Of a DNA stretch of 14,447 nucleotides, positions 1-6,842 are shown one piece after another. The position numbers were made by a program, and so were the translations under genes. Source of the DNA: JADHUC01 sp964617665 (GTDB taxonomy: Bacteria > Planctomycetota > Planctomycetia > Pirellulales > Pirellulaceae); NCBI GenBank assembly GCA_964617665.1, contig CAZUAH010000347.1, positions 1 to 14,447 of the forward strand. Direction: 5' to 3'. How positions within the stretch are numbered: the first letter of the stretch is position 1; each line of letters begins with the position of its first letter. A model generated the notes under the pieces. That model had not been told where the DNA came from. It was given only the letters and a program-made list of their open reading frames with translations, and did not search any database.

Positions 1-308
1 GCTTAGCCTCACAACCGCCTGCACCGCGCCAACGGAATTTTAGTGCGGTGGCAAAAAACGCATGTTGCCCGAGGGCGGGCAGATCAGGTTCTGCGGAATG
101 AACGATGCTGTGCGCGATACCTTCAGGTGGCTGCGGCTGGACGGTACCCTTTTCGAGATTTACGACACAGAATCCGCCGCCATGTGCGATTATTAGACGG
201 GGCTTCCGTTGCGTCGGATGGCCCAGGTGTCCAGCAACATTGTAGCCGAGTTGCGAACTCGGGCACGCTCGAATCCCTCGCCTCAAACCCACCCTCAGCT
301 GGCTGCCT
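1..308. other. Left-edge stretch with no supported gene
   Basis: I find no reading frame here with both protein-like composition and a plausible ribosome binding site. The open frames that cross it run into the antisense of the LamG-like gene. An imperfect dyad, CACCGC at 22-27 and GCGGTG at 45-50, lies near the edge, and a REP-like hairpin lies at 242-262 and is listed separately. The stretch is the 3' flank of the minus-strand aminotransferase/LamG pair. A plus-strand gene tail ending at the TAG around 41-43 is possible but too short to judge. Confidence 0.5.
242..262 (+). repeat. REP-like hairpin (GTAG plus 7-bp stem)
   Basis: The tetranucleotide GTAG (242-245) is followed directly by a perfect stem, CCGAGTT (246-252), a GCG loop and AACTCGG (256-262). 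A GTAG-type foot 5' of a short hairpin is the known layout of REP elements mobilised by RAYT transposases. It lies 47 bases beyond the stop of the LamG-like gene, so it could also work as a 3'-end hairpin, although no U-run follows on the minus strand. Membership of a genomic family is inferred from layout only. Confidence 0.4.
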
Positions 309-1166
309 CTACGGGATGGCGTACACCTTCTTCAAATGTCTCAACGTCTTTCCCAACTCGTCATTCGTCAACGGACGTTCGTACACAAGGAATCGGGCGA
401 TCTCGCCGTCGAAAGACTCTTTGCCTGGATGGTTCGTGGCATCACGTTCCTGGCCGATGGCAAGCTTGGATGAATTGGCCGCTGGATTGACGGGGAAGGG
501 GTTGCTGGCCACAGGCTTTGGATCGTTGATGAATACCTCGATCTGCACGTCGCCGGTCCCTGCGCCCATGCGTCCTGCTACGACGTAGTATTGATTCTCC
601 TTCAGTGGCTTTGGGGCAAGTACCATCGGGTTGTTATTGTCCCATCGGCCGAACGTGATCGCATTGCGTGAACCGATCCAGACGCGATTGTCATCTGTGA
701 CGTTGCCCCATATCCCCTCGTACATGCCGCCGTTTCGCAGATTGCCGAAAAACGAATTCACGTCTTTCAACTGAACAATCTGTTTGTGGACGCATATAAC
801 CGCGAACCAAGTGTAGCCATTCCCTGTAAGAAGATGATCAAAGACGTCTTCCTCGTGATTGACCAATTCCTGCCGGCGGAACACAAGCGTGTTGTGACCA
901 TCTATGGCAGCCACAGACTTCTTCAGTGTCGGACGACCCGAGCCGGGTTCCTTCCGCCCTTTGTCCCGTTTGACGAAGTCTCGGGCCGCAGACGAAGTGA
1001 CTTGGTTCGTCCATTTCACCACTCGATCACCATCCTCTACCTCGACGCCTCTATCGGCGTCGAGGTCAAGGATCGGTCCTTTGCCAGCGATCTGCCCATT
1101 GGCCGTCGCGGGGAAGAACATCAGCAAAACGAAGAATCGGTATTTCACAGGTCTGTTCTCTCGCAT
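309..1166 (-). CDS. Exported LamG/concanavalin A-like domain protein
   Basis: A 285-residue protein with an N-terminal signal peptide (hydrophobic core FFVLLMFF, then PATANG), so it is probably exported. The body opens with a segment of the type PILDLDADRGVEVEDGDRV and ends with FLVYERPLTNDELGKTLRHL near the C-terminus. That ending is typical of LamG-like jelly-roll domains in planctomycete surface proteins, where it closes the beta-sandwich. Such domains usually bind glycan or protein; the ligand here is unknown. ATG 1166 lies 16 bases after the aminotransferase stop, so the two are probably cotranscribed. GTG at 1148 is an alternative start: it gives a more standard signal peptide (MKYRFFVLL) and has GAGAG upstream. 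A longer in-frame extension to 1232 would overlap the aminotransferase and is unlikely. Confidence 0.8.
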   Translation of the reverse strand: MRENRPVKYRFFVLLMFFPATANGQIAGKGPILDLDADRGVEVEDGDRVVKWTNQVTSSAARDFVKRDKGRKEPGSGRPTLKKSVAAIDGHNTLVFRRQELVNHEEDVFDHLLTGNGYTWFAVICVHKQIVQLKDVNSFFGNLRNGGMYEGIWGNVTDDNRVWIGSRNAITFGRWDNNNPMVLAPKPLKENQYYVVAGRMGAGTGDVQIEVFINDPKPVASNPFPVNPAANSSKLAIGQERDATNHPGKESFDGEIARFLVYERPLTNDELGKTLRHLKKVYAIP

Positions 1167-1182
1167 GTTGTCCGGTGTCGTG

Positions 1183-2520
1183 TCAAGCGAGCTGATCGCG
1201 ATTCTCGTAGATCTTCTCAATAGCATTCGCAATGTCGTCCATGTCCTCGCGCGAGCCGAGAAGCAGGCTTTGGTAGAACCAAACGGCTTCTGTACACAGA
1301 CGGTCGTTCTGGGGGCACTCGCTCATCTCCTTCGCCCTCGCGATCTGCTCCGGCGAGTACATCTTCTTGTAGTTCTTCGACTGGAACGTATTGTCCAAAA
1401 AGTCCGTCTTGTTCAGCGGACCATAGCCGCCGCTGCACGGTACACCTTCTTTGGAGAGTGCCTGGAGGAACTTGCTTCGCGTAACGCCGCCAAACTGCTC
1501 CTGCAGAAAACGGAAGGAGTACATGTGGTAGGCCGCATGCGTAACGCCAGGGTTCAGCTTGTGCGGGACGATCCCCGGGATCGATTCAAGTTTCGAGCTG
1601 AGGTAGGTCGCGTTCGCGACTCGACGCGCGGTCTGCTCTTCGAGACGCTCCAACTGTGCCAGCAGGATGGCCGCCTGGTACTCGGCCATACGGGCCTTGG
1701 TCCCAAGCCGGATGCAGCCGTGCCCGCCCGACGCCGTTCCGTACTGCCGACCGAAGTCGTGGAACGAGTGGCAGATGTCCATTAGGTGCTCGTCGTTGCC
1801 AATAACGGCGCCCCCTTCCCCGCAGGTGAAGTTTTTCGAATTCTGGAAAGAGAAGCAGCCCAGATCCCCGATCGAACCAACCTTTCTTTCTCGGTGCTCT
1901 GCCATCCATGCCTGGCAGGCGTCTTCGACGACTTTGAGGTTATGCTTCTTCGCCAGTTCGGTGATCCTATCCATGTCGGCGGGCAGACCGAGAATATGAA
2001 TGGGCAAGATTGCCCGGGTATTCTCCGTAATACGTTCCTCGATCGACTTCGGATCGACGGTGAACGTCTCCCTGTCGGTATCCACAAAGACAGGAAGCGC
2101 GCCGTTCAGGAGGATCGCGTCGATCGTCGCGACGAACGTGTAGGGGCCGACAAGAACTTCGTCACCCGCCCCGATGTCCAGGGCGGCAATCGCGGTGAAC
2201 AGCGCGTTCGTGCCGTTTGTCGTCCCCAGGCAACGCTTCGTGCCCATAAGCTCGGCGTACTTCTTCTCGAATTCCGCGACGACGCCACGCCGAGACCAAA
2301 CGCCGCTGCGGAGTACCTTCAGCACACGCTCCTCGTCCTGCTCCTTATCCCAAATCGGCCAGCCGGGCCAGCCGCCCTTGTGGGCCCGCTCGCCTCCGTG
2401 GATTGCCAACTTCTTCGTGGCTTGGGACGACGCCACCAGCGGACCGGCAGCCGTCGCCGCAACCGTACCGGCCGAGGCAGCTTTGAGGAAATTGCGTCGA
2501 GTGAATCCGCGTCGAGTCAT
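1183..2520 (-). CDS. Tat-exported DegT/DnrJ/EryC1/StrS family PLP aminotransferase
   Basis: A 445-residue protein of the PLP-dependent sugar aminotransferase (DegT/EryC1/StrS, AHBA-synthase-like) family. The N-terminus carries a twin-arginine signal, TRRNFLK (residues 7-13), a hydrophobic stretch and an AxA-type cleavage site near residue 34 (SSQA). The fold-type I core begins around LAIHGGERAHKGGWPGWPIW. The PLP-nitrogen aspartate is D200 in VVEDACQA, and the Schiff-base lysine is K229 in SFQNSKNFTCGEGG; both are intact. Known relatives transaminate keto-sugars or make aminoglycoside precursors; the substrate here cannot be read. ATG 2520 is preceded at 7 bases by GGAGGAGG, which fixes the start. 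The in-frame TTG at 2538 lies inside that Shine-Dalgarno sequence and is rejected. The LamG-like gene follows after 16 bases. The oddity is an apparently folded, exported PLP enzyme. Confidence 0.92.
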   Translation of the reverse strand: MTRRGFTRRNFLKAASAGTVAATAAGPLVASSQATKKLAIHGGERAHKGGWPGWPIWDKEQDEERVLKVLRSGVWSRRGVVAEFEKKYAELMGTKRCLGTTNGTNALFTAIAALDIGAGDEVLVGPYTFVATIDAILLNGALPVFVDTDRETFTVDPKSIEERITENTRAILPIHILGLPADMDRITELAKKHNLKVVEDACQAWMAEHRERKVGSIGDLGCFSFQNSKNFTCGEGGAVIGNDEHLMDICHSFHDFGRQYGTASGGHGCIRLGTKARMAEYQAAILLAQLERLEEQTARRVANATYLSSKLESIPGIVPHKLNPGVTHAAYHMYSFRFLQEQFGGVTRSKFLQALSKEGVPCSGGYGPLNKTDFLDNTFQSKNYKKMYSPEQIARAKEMSECPQNDRLCTEAVWFYQSLLLGSREDMDDIANAIEKIYENRDQLA

Positions 2521-2711
2521 GACCTTGTCCTCCTCCAAACACGGATCGCGAGGGAGTGCATTCTTGCAGTGCGGGGACGATTAGGCAGGATTCTGGCACG
2601 ATCCGGGCTGAGACTTCCCCCTCGAACCACGCCCAACCGCTTATCTGCAAAGAATCTTAATCCGCCGCGGCCCCCGATTGCAACCATCGGCGCCCATTAC
2701 TGCGATTCACG

Positions 2712-2787
2712 CGTAGGCGGTCCTACGATGGCGGCCACGACCGCGTTGGTGGCGCGGCACGGATTTCAAGGACGACATCCGTGCGGC
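2712..2787 (-). terminator. Cluster of stem-loops downstream of the 34-residue ORF
   Basis: Three inverted repeats lie side by side. CGTAGG/CCTACG (2712-2717, 2722-2727) has a 4-base loop. GCCAC/GTGGC (2734-2738, 2749-2753) is the second. GCACGGAT/ATCCGTGC (2757-2764, 2777-2784) has a 12-base loop. They start 14 bases beyond the stop of the small membrane-protein gene. No U-run follows on the minus strand, so a classical intrinsic terminator is not shown. A 3'-end stabilising or Rho-assisted structure is as likely. Confidence 0.35.
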
Positions 2788-2800
2788 AGATGTGTCTGGC

Positions 2801-2905
2801 CTAGCTGGGACAGAACACTTTCCACAAGGACCCGAATCCCGTCACCCACAATATTACGACCAGAATGAACAGGAAGGCGATCCGCGAAGCAGTTGAATTG
2901 CTCAT
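2801..2905 (-). CDS. Small single-helix membrane protein, 34 residues
   Basis: This is a short ORF of 34 codons, ATG at 2905 to TAG at 2801-2803. It begins MSNSTASR, runs into a strongly hydrophobic segment IAFLFILVVILWVTGFG (residues 9-25), and ends SLWKVFCPS. That pattern, a short polar N-terminus followed by one transmembrane helix and a short tail with Lys and Cys, is typical of real small membrane proteins. GGGA lies 8 bases upstream of the ATG as a ribosome binding site. It is on the same strand as the SSS symporter upstream and the aminotransferase downstream, but is separated from both by more than 250 bases, so it may be its own unit. I do not recognise a family. Tryptophans at 20 and 28 and Cys32 are notable. 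Chance occurrence cannot be excluded. Confidence 0.5.
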   Translation of the reverse strand: MSNSTASRIAFLFILVVILWVTGFGSLWKVFCPS

Positions 2906-2961
2906 AAAGCGTCCCTTGTTACCGCGCATAGGCAAACTGATTCACCATCAAAACCTACTTC

Positions 2962-3071
2962 ACTCGCTTCGCGAGTCAAATCATAGCCCGTCCTTCGGGG
3001 CTGTTGATTCAGTGTAGGTCAGGCTCAGCCTGTCCCAATACGTGGTATCGTCATGCATGGCATGACCTACA
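2962..3071. repeat. REP/BIME-like palindromic repeat region
   Basis: Several palindromes are packed together between the SSS gene and the small ORF. ACTCGC-TTC-GCGAGT is at 2962-2976, and AGCCC/GGGCT is at 2985-2989 and 2998-3002. Two head-to-head units share the 9-base foot TGTAGGTCA. On the plus strand, GTAG (3014-3017) is followed by an imperfect stem, GTCAGGCT/AGCCTGTC (3018-3034, one mismatch). On the minus strand, GTAG (3070-3067) is followed by the perfect stem GTCATGC-CAT-GCATGAC (3066-3050). The feet form an inverted repeat (3013-3021 and 3063-3071). This is the layout of paired REP elements (BIMEs). No RAYT transposase gene is in the window. Confidence 0.55.
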
Positions 3072-3168
3072 TGTTTAGCTCAGGACTCCAACGAATCCAT
3101 ACCCAGTGCGGTGGCAACGTTCGCATTGCCTCTGCCCCGAACTTGCCGAGACGTTGCGAGACGGGCTG

Positions 3169-4704
3169 TTACGACTGGGGCGGCTTGGTCTGAAGCGATG
3201 GGTGAAAGAAAAGAGCCAAGCTCTTCGTCTCTTTCGCACCTAGCGGGGTAACCAGCGAAACAACGAAGAAGACGGTCCCCGCGACGATGAACGATGCCAG
3301 GAAACCGTTTAGATTGAGCAAGTTGGCTTGCGGAACCAGGACCATGGCTTTGCCGCCCATGATCAGAAACGTGACGTTCATGCCCACGCCGACGATCACA
3401 GCGCCGAAGGCTCCGTAACGGGTGGCGCGTTTCCAGAAATAAGCGCCCCACAGAGGGAAGATCGTTACCGCGCTGATGCCAAAAGCAATCACCGCCAATT
3501 CAGCCACCGGCGTGTTCGGATTCCAGGCGATGATCACGCAGACGATCATGATCCCAACGATGCAAAACCGTCCGAAACGGACGAGCTCTCTTGTATCAGC
3601 TTTCGGCCTGAGCAGCTTGTAGACATCGTTGGCAATGTTGGTTGCATGGCCGAACACGACACCGTTCACCGTGGTCATGGCGGCCGTGAATCCGCCGGCA
3701 ACCGCGAGCGCAGCAAGCCAATTGGGCAAAGTCTCCGCAGCGGCAAGACCGTAAATCTTGTCTGCTTCTTTACCGGAAAGTCCGGGAACCAGTTCCGTTG
3801 CCGCAATGCCGATCATGGTGGTCATGCCGATAACAATTACGCATATCACGCCAAACACGACAACCATAGACTTGAATCCCTTGGCCGTACGGCTGGAATA
3901 AGCGTGCATGTACGGTTGGGGAAAACAGACAGACCCCAGGCACATGGCCGAGGCGAATCCGAACAACTTCGAATAGCTCCAGCCTTCCGCTCCAAGACGG
4001 AAAAGCTCCGGGTGCTTCTTGGCAACAATGTCCATGGTTGGGACGAAACCACCATTCTTAGACATGACCGCGTAGAACAGGACAAAGACCATTACGGTGA
4101 AGAACACACCTTGGATCGTATTCACCCAGGCTGCGCCTTTCATGCCACCCATGATCAGATACAGAGCAATGAACGCGGGCACGAAAAACAGGCCCACTCG
4201 GTAGGGAACTCTGTTAGCGATTACGGCTTCGCTCATGGGCTCGCTCGTCGCTTCGATCATGGCTTCGATCATGATACCGATCCCCTGGAGTTGAGCCACG
4301 AGATACGGTATGGAAGCCACCATAACGACAACTGGAATCAAGGCCCGCATGCCGTTTCCGTAACGTTCGCCAAATGGGGCACCCATCGACATCCATTTCC
4401 GAGCTCTGCCGAGGAGAAACGTCTTTCGATGGATGAAATACCAAAGAAAGCCCAGGGGAACGAGATTCACGGTCAGAACGAATAGCGCGCCGAACCCGGT
4501 GCGGTATCCCAGACTCGACATGCCGAACATTGCAAAGGCACTCAAGAAAGAGGCCAGCAAGCTGAAGATCAGCACAAAATACCCAAGGCTCGATCCGGCT
4601 ACGAAATAGTCATCCGCACTGCGTGTAAAACCACGGCGGAAGGCCACATAACTGACGAAGACGGAAATCAGGCAAATGCCTGTGATAATCGCGATTGCAT
4701 ACAC
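3169..4704 (-). CDS. Sodium/solute symporter (SSS family) permease
   Basis: A 511-residue multi-pass inner-membrane protein of the SSS family (PutP/PanF/SGLT relatives, LeuT fold), which imports an organic solute with Na+. It has about 13 hydrophobic segments starting at residue 2. The family signature appears as GGMKGAAWVNTIQGVFF (186-202). FPQPYMHAYSSRTAKGFK (261-278) matches the PH...R loop. The eighth core helix, GGFTAAMTTVNGVVFGHATN (337-356), places A342/T344/T345 where SSS proteins bind sodium. Length is normal for PanF-like members. The start is GTG 4704, which shares one base with the TAG stop of the upstream small gene; AAGGAGGA sits 7 bases upstream. Translation is therefore probably coupled. 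The substrate is unknown; pantothenate- or carboxylate-like is suggested only by the small partner gene. Confidence 0.92.
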   Translation of the reverse strand: MYAIAIITGICLISVFVSYVAFRRGFTRSADDYFVAGSSLGYFVLIFSLLASFLSAFAMFGMSSLGYRTGFGALFVLTVNLVPLGFLWYFIHRKTFLLGRARKWMSMGAPFGERYGNGMRALIPVVVMVASIPYLVAQLQGIGIMIEAMIEATSEPMSEAVIANRVPYRVGLFFVPAFIALYLIMGGMKGAAWVNTIQGVFFTVMVFVLFYAVMSKNGGFVPTMDIVAKKHPELFRLGAEGWSYSKLFGFASAMCLGSVCFPQPYMHAYSSRTAKGFKSMVVVFGVICVIVIGMTTMIGIAATELVPGLSGKEADKIYGLAAAETLPNWLAALAVAGGFTAAMTTVNGVVFGHATNIANDVYKLLRPKADTRELVRFGRFCIVGIMIVCVIIAWNPNTPVAELAVIAFGISAVTIFPLWGAYFWKRATRYGAFGAVIVGVGMNVTFLIMGGKAMVLVPQANLLNLNGFLASFIVAGTVFFVVSLVTPLGAKETKSLALFFHPSLQTKPPQS

Positions 4705-5000
4705 TACTCGTCCTCCTTCGCCGGCGCGGGTTTCTCGGTGTCGACCGCCTCCAATTGGGAGACGATGCCCGGAAGCTCTTCGTCATTCATTGCCATAGGA
4801 GTCCGAAACAGATAGACCCACTCCAATACAAAAAGGGCGACAGCGAAGGCAAACGCCAGCACAGCCCAGGACGGAATGCCAACAAAGCGTTCCACCGGTC
4901 CGTATTGCCCGTAGCCCAATGGGCACCAGCAAAACAATGTGAGGACGAGGAAGGCAGTAACAAACGCTCCGTTCTGCCACGTGTAGGTCTTTCGTTTCAT
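4704..5000 (-). CDS. Two-helix membrane protein, YhdT/DUF997-like partner of the SSS symporter
   Basis: A 98-residue protein with two predicted membrane helices (about residues 12-28 and 43-65) joined by a short loop, GYGQYGPVERFVGIPSW. An acidic, Pro/Ala-rich tail ends in APAKEDE. Size, topology and position immediately upstream of an SSS permease resemble YhdT (DUF997), the small protein encoded before the pantothenate symporter PanF in Proteobacteria. Identity is inferred from layout and not from a clear motif. ATG 5000 is chosen; a TTG one codon upstream is less likely. GAGAGG lies 9 bases before the ATG. The TAG stop shares one base with the GTG start of the symporter. The role of such partners is not established; an accessory subunit is plausible. 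Confidence 0.75.
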   Translation of the reverse strand: MKRKTYTWQNGAFVTAFLVLTLFCWCPLGYGQYGPVERFVGIPSWAVLAFAFAVALFVLEWVYLFRTPMAMNDEELPGIVSQLEAVDTEKPAPAKEDE

Positions 5001-5131
5001 CAAGACGTTCCTCTCGTTCGGAAGGAAACCTTCTGTGCGAGTTTTGCAGGCGGTGTATTAGTGACAGAGTCTCATTCACGGCAAGTGCCGTTGGACAGAC
5101 AGTCTACGCTATCGTACCGAAGGTTGCGAGC

Positions 5132-5165
5132 GAGCATGGGACCACAAACGACCATTCCCATGCTC
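5132..5165 (-). terminator. Inverted repeat at the end of the sialidase/deformylase-like operon
   Basis: A perfect 10-bp inverted repeat, GAGCATGGGA (5132-5141) and TCCCATGCTC (5156-5165), has a 14-base loop. On the minus strand it begins inside the TGA stop of the deformylase-like gene, so it would form at the 3' end of that transcript. No run of U follows, so it is a terminator-like or RNA-stabilising hairpin and not a proven intrinsic terminator. It also lies upstream of the transporter operon. Confidence 0.45.
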
Positions 5166-5679
5166 AGTCAGTCCCAAGTCGCCTTTCGCTTTTCAACGCG
5201 AACGACTGTGCATCAACGGCTCTGGACACGGCAAGAATGCCGTCAAGGTGATCGCATTCGTGCTGGAGAAGCTCGGACAGGTCATCCTCCAGATGCATTT
5301 CCTGTTCCTGCCACTCGAGATTTCGATATCGAATGCGGCAGGACTTATGCCTCGCCACCTTGACCAGAAGTTGTGGGAAACTCATACGGTCATCCCAAAC
5401 CTCCATCATCTCCTCGCTCCTATTCTCAAGGGCGGGGTTGATGAAATCAGTGGTCTGACCATCTACGTACATGTGCACGAGTCTTTTCGAAACACCGATC
5501 TGTGGAGACGCAATTGCTCTGCCAACACCATGCTCCTCGCGGAAAGCCAAGAACGTATCGTGCAGGTCCGCTACGACGCCGCGCATGGCCTTGAGTTCGT
5601 CCCGCCGTACAGGCTGGCTGCTTTCGTACAGAGCGGGGTTACCGAGGAGTAGAATCCTCTTAACTGCCACGTTCGTCAT
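5164..5679 (-). CDS. Peptide-deformylase-like protein with altered metal-ligand motif
   Basis: A 171-residue protein of the polypeptide deformylase family. Motif 1 (GIAAPQIG in the family) reads AIASPQIG (residues 55-62). Motif 3 is an intact HECDHLDG (140-147) with the HExxH metal ligands and catalytic Glu141. Motif 2, normally EGCLS and in one divergent branch xDDCxSFP, reads WDDRMSFP (95-102): the metal-binding Cys is Arg98, coded CGT, one base from the Cys codon TGT. Loss of this ligand would be expected to weaken or abolish Fe/Zn binding. ATG 5679 overlaps the sialidase-like stop as ATGA, with AGGAG upstream, so the two are coupled. It is unlikely to be the housekeeping deformylase, which normally sits beside fmt. 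It may be an inactive paralogue, act on another formyl or acyl substrate, or reflect a base error. Confidence 0.85.
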   Translation of the reverse strand: MTNVAVKRILLLGNPALYESSQPVRRDELKAMRGVVADLHDTFLAFREEHGVGRAIASPQIGVSKRLVHMYVDGQTTDFINPALENRSEEMMEVWDDRMSFPQLLVKVARHKSCRIRYRNLEWQEQEMHLEDDLSELLQHECDHLDGILAVSRAVDAQSFALKSERRLGTD

Positions 5680-6815
5680 CTCCTGGAGGGCGATTTGGGA
5701 ACGCGCGCCGCCGCAGGATCCCACACGACCACGCCCATGTGGTATCGGTTGTGGCCTGCGATTTGTCGCGCATAGTAGGCAGTCAACACTCGTCCGTCGG
5801 GGAGCTGAACGCTGCTCGGATAACCGCCGTCGCCCTGGAAATCGACGACGCGGAATGGATCGCTCCAGGTCGCGCCTTCGTCGTCGCTGAAACGTACGTC
5901 GACCCCTTTGGGCACCAATCGATTGCCATTCGATAGAAGCACGGAGCCGTCTTTCAGCCGGGTAAAATGCCCGGGATGCTGACTCGGCCCGGTGAGCTTC
6001 ATTTTGTGGGCCCACGTTTTGGCGTCATCATCGGAGGTATGTAGGTTCAGTCCATTCAGACGCGCGGCGACCAGCCATTTGCCTTTGCCGAGATGGAACA
6101 ATGCGGGTTCGTGTATGACCACGTCCTCGTTTAGCGTCACCGGTTCGCCCCACGTCTTCCCGTCGTCACGGCTGCGGTAGACAAAGCCCGAGCCGGCGGC
6201 CCCGCCGTAGAACCCGACGCACAGCGAACCGTCGGCTCCTTGCAGAATGTCGCCGAATGGTACTACGTAACCGTTGGGCGAGGGTTTTGTGCGAGCAACT
6301 TCCGGCCACTTTTCGGGAAAGGCCTTGGTGTCAATCGTCCAAGTATGCCCGCCGTCGGTGGAACGGCTCACGATTGGCAGCATAATAGTCCCTCGGGTCG
6401 CAGACGCTGGATCAGACCACCCGCTGGCAATCACGACAAGGTCACCGTTGCGTGCGACACCCGCCGCAATATTTCCCCTGGCGACGCGTTCATTGTCCCG
6501 AGGTGCTGGCGTGCCACGTTTCGCCCACGTGCGGCCACCGTCTTCGCTGGCCCAGCATTCGACATCAGCGGGGACCTTGAGGTGGCTCGGCTGATTGTGG
6601 ATAGTGGCCACAATCGTTCCGTCCCCCAACACTGTCAAATTGGGCCAGGCACACACGTTGTCCACGGCGACGATTGGCTCAGGTCGCTTGCCTTCTGCAC
6701 TCTGGACATACTTGCGATCCGCTTCGCCTGCGACGACCATTGCCGTCGCCAAAAGGCTGATGGCCAAAACGCCGCACAACCACACCGGCCTGTTGACGCT
6801 AGTTGATAGACCCAT
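5676..6815 (-). CDS. Exported BNR/sialidase-family beta-propeller protein
   Basis: A 379-residue protein with a signal peptide (hydrophobic WLCGVLAISLLATAMVV, cleavage near residue 30). It has five Asp-box motifs: SEDGGRTW (90-97), STDGGHTW (152-159), SRDDGKTW (215-222), SDDDAKTW (261-268) and SDDEGATW (310-317). These mark a six-bladed sialidase-fold propeller, with the typical late segment GYPSSVQLPDGRVLTAYYAR (331-350). Members are exo-sialidases or related glycosidases acting outside the cytoplasm. Many planctomycete members are of unknown specificity, and no sialic acid catabolic genes are present here, so true sialidase activity is not shown. ATG 6815 has GAGGAG 7 bases upstream. The gene starts 27 bases after a putative lipoprotein and overlaps the deformylase-like gene by four bases, giving a three-gene operon. 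Confidence 0.9.
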   Translation of the reverse strand: MGLSTSVNRPVWLCGVLAISLLATAMVVAGEADRKYVQSAEGKRPEPIVAVDNVCAWPNLTVLGDGTIVATIHNQPSHLKVPADVECWASEDGGRTWAKRGTPAPRDNERVARGNIAAGVARNGDLVVIASGWSDPASATRGTIMLPIVSRSTDGGHTWTIDTKAFPEKWPEVARTKPSPNGYVVPFGDILQGADGSLCVGFYGGAAGSGFVYRSRDDGKTWGEPVTLNEDVVIHEPALFHLGKGKWLVAARLNGLNLHTSDDDAKTWAHKMKLTGPSQHPGHFTRLKDGSVLLSNGNRLVPKGVDVRFSDDEGATWSDPFRVVDFQGDGGYPSSVQLPDGRVLTAYYARQIAGHNRYHMGVVVWDPAAARVPKSPSRR

Positions 6816-6842
6816 TCCGTATCTCCTCGAATTGTTGGCAGG

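Noticed and set aside
904..1785. 293-codon plus-strand open frame
   Set aside because: It is antisense to the LamG-like and aminotransferase genes and has Arg/Leu-rich composition typical of a mirror frame.
1786..2868. 360-codon plus-strand open frame
   Set aside because: It is antisense to the aminotransferase, with no motif and a low-complexity Arg-rich tail.
42..3116. 13-base exact match AGTGCGGTGGCAA at 42-54 and 3104-3116, both intergenic and near REP-like hairpins
   Set aside because: A few 13-base matches are expected by chance in 14 kb, and the flanks are only loosely alike (CCAACG upstream in both). Worth a genome-wide count but not a supported repeat.
3328..4485. 385-codon plus-strand open frame
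   Set aside because: It is antisense to the SSS symporter, His/Arg-rich and without any domain; the minus strand carries clear family motifs.
5078..5091. Small hairpin ACGGC-AAGT-GCCGT upstream of the transporter operon
   Set aside because: A five-base stem is common by chance, and no promoter element aligns with it.
5680..6015. N-terminal extension of the deformylase-like protein
   Set aside because: The added 112 residues overlap the sialidase-like gene in another frame and are Arg-rich nonsense; ATG 5679 with its ATGA overlap explains the start.
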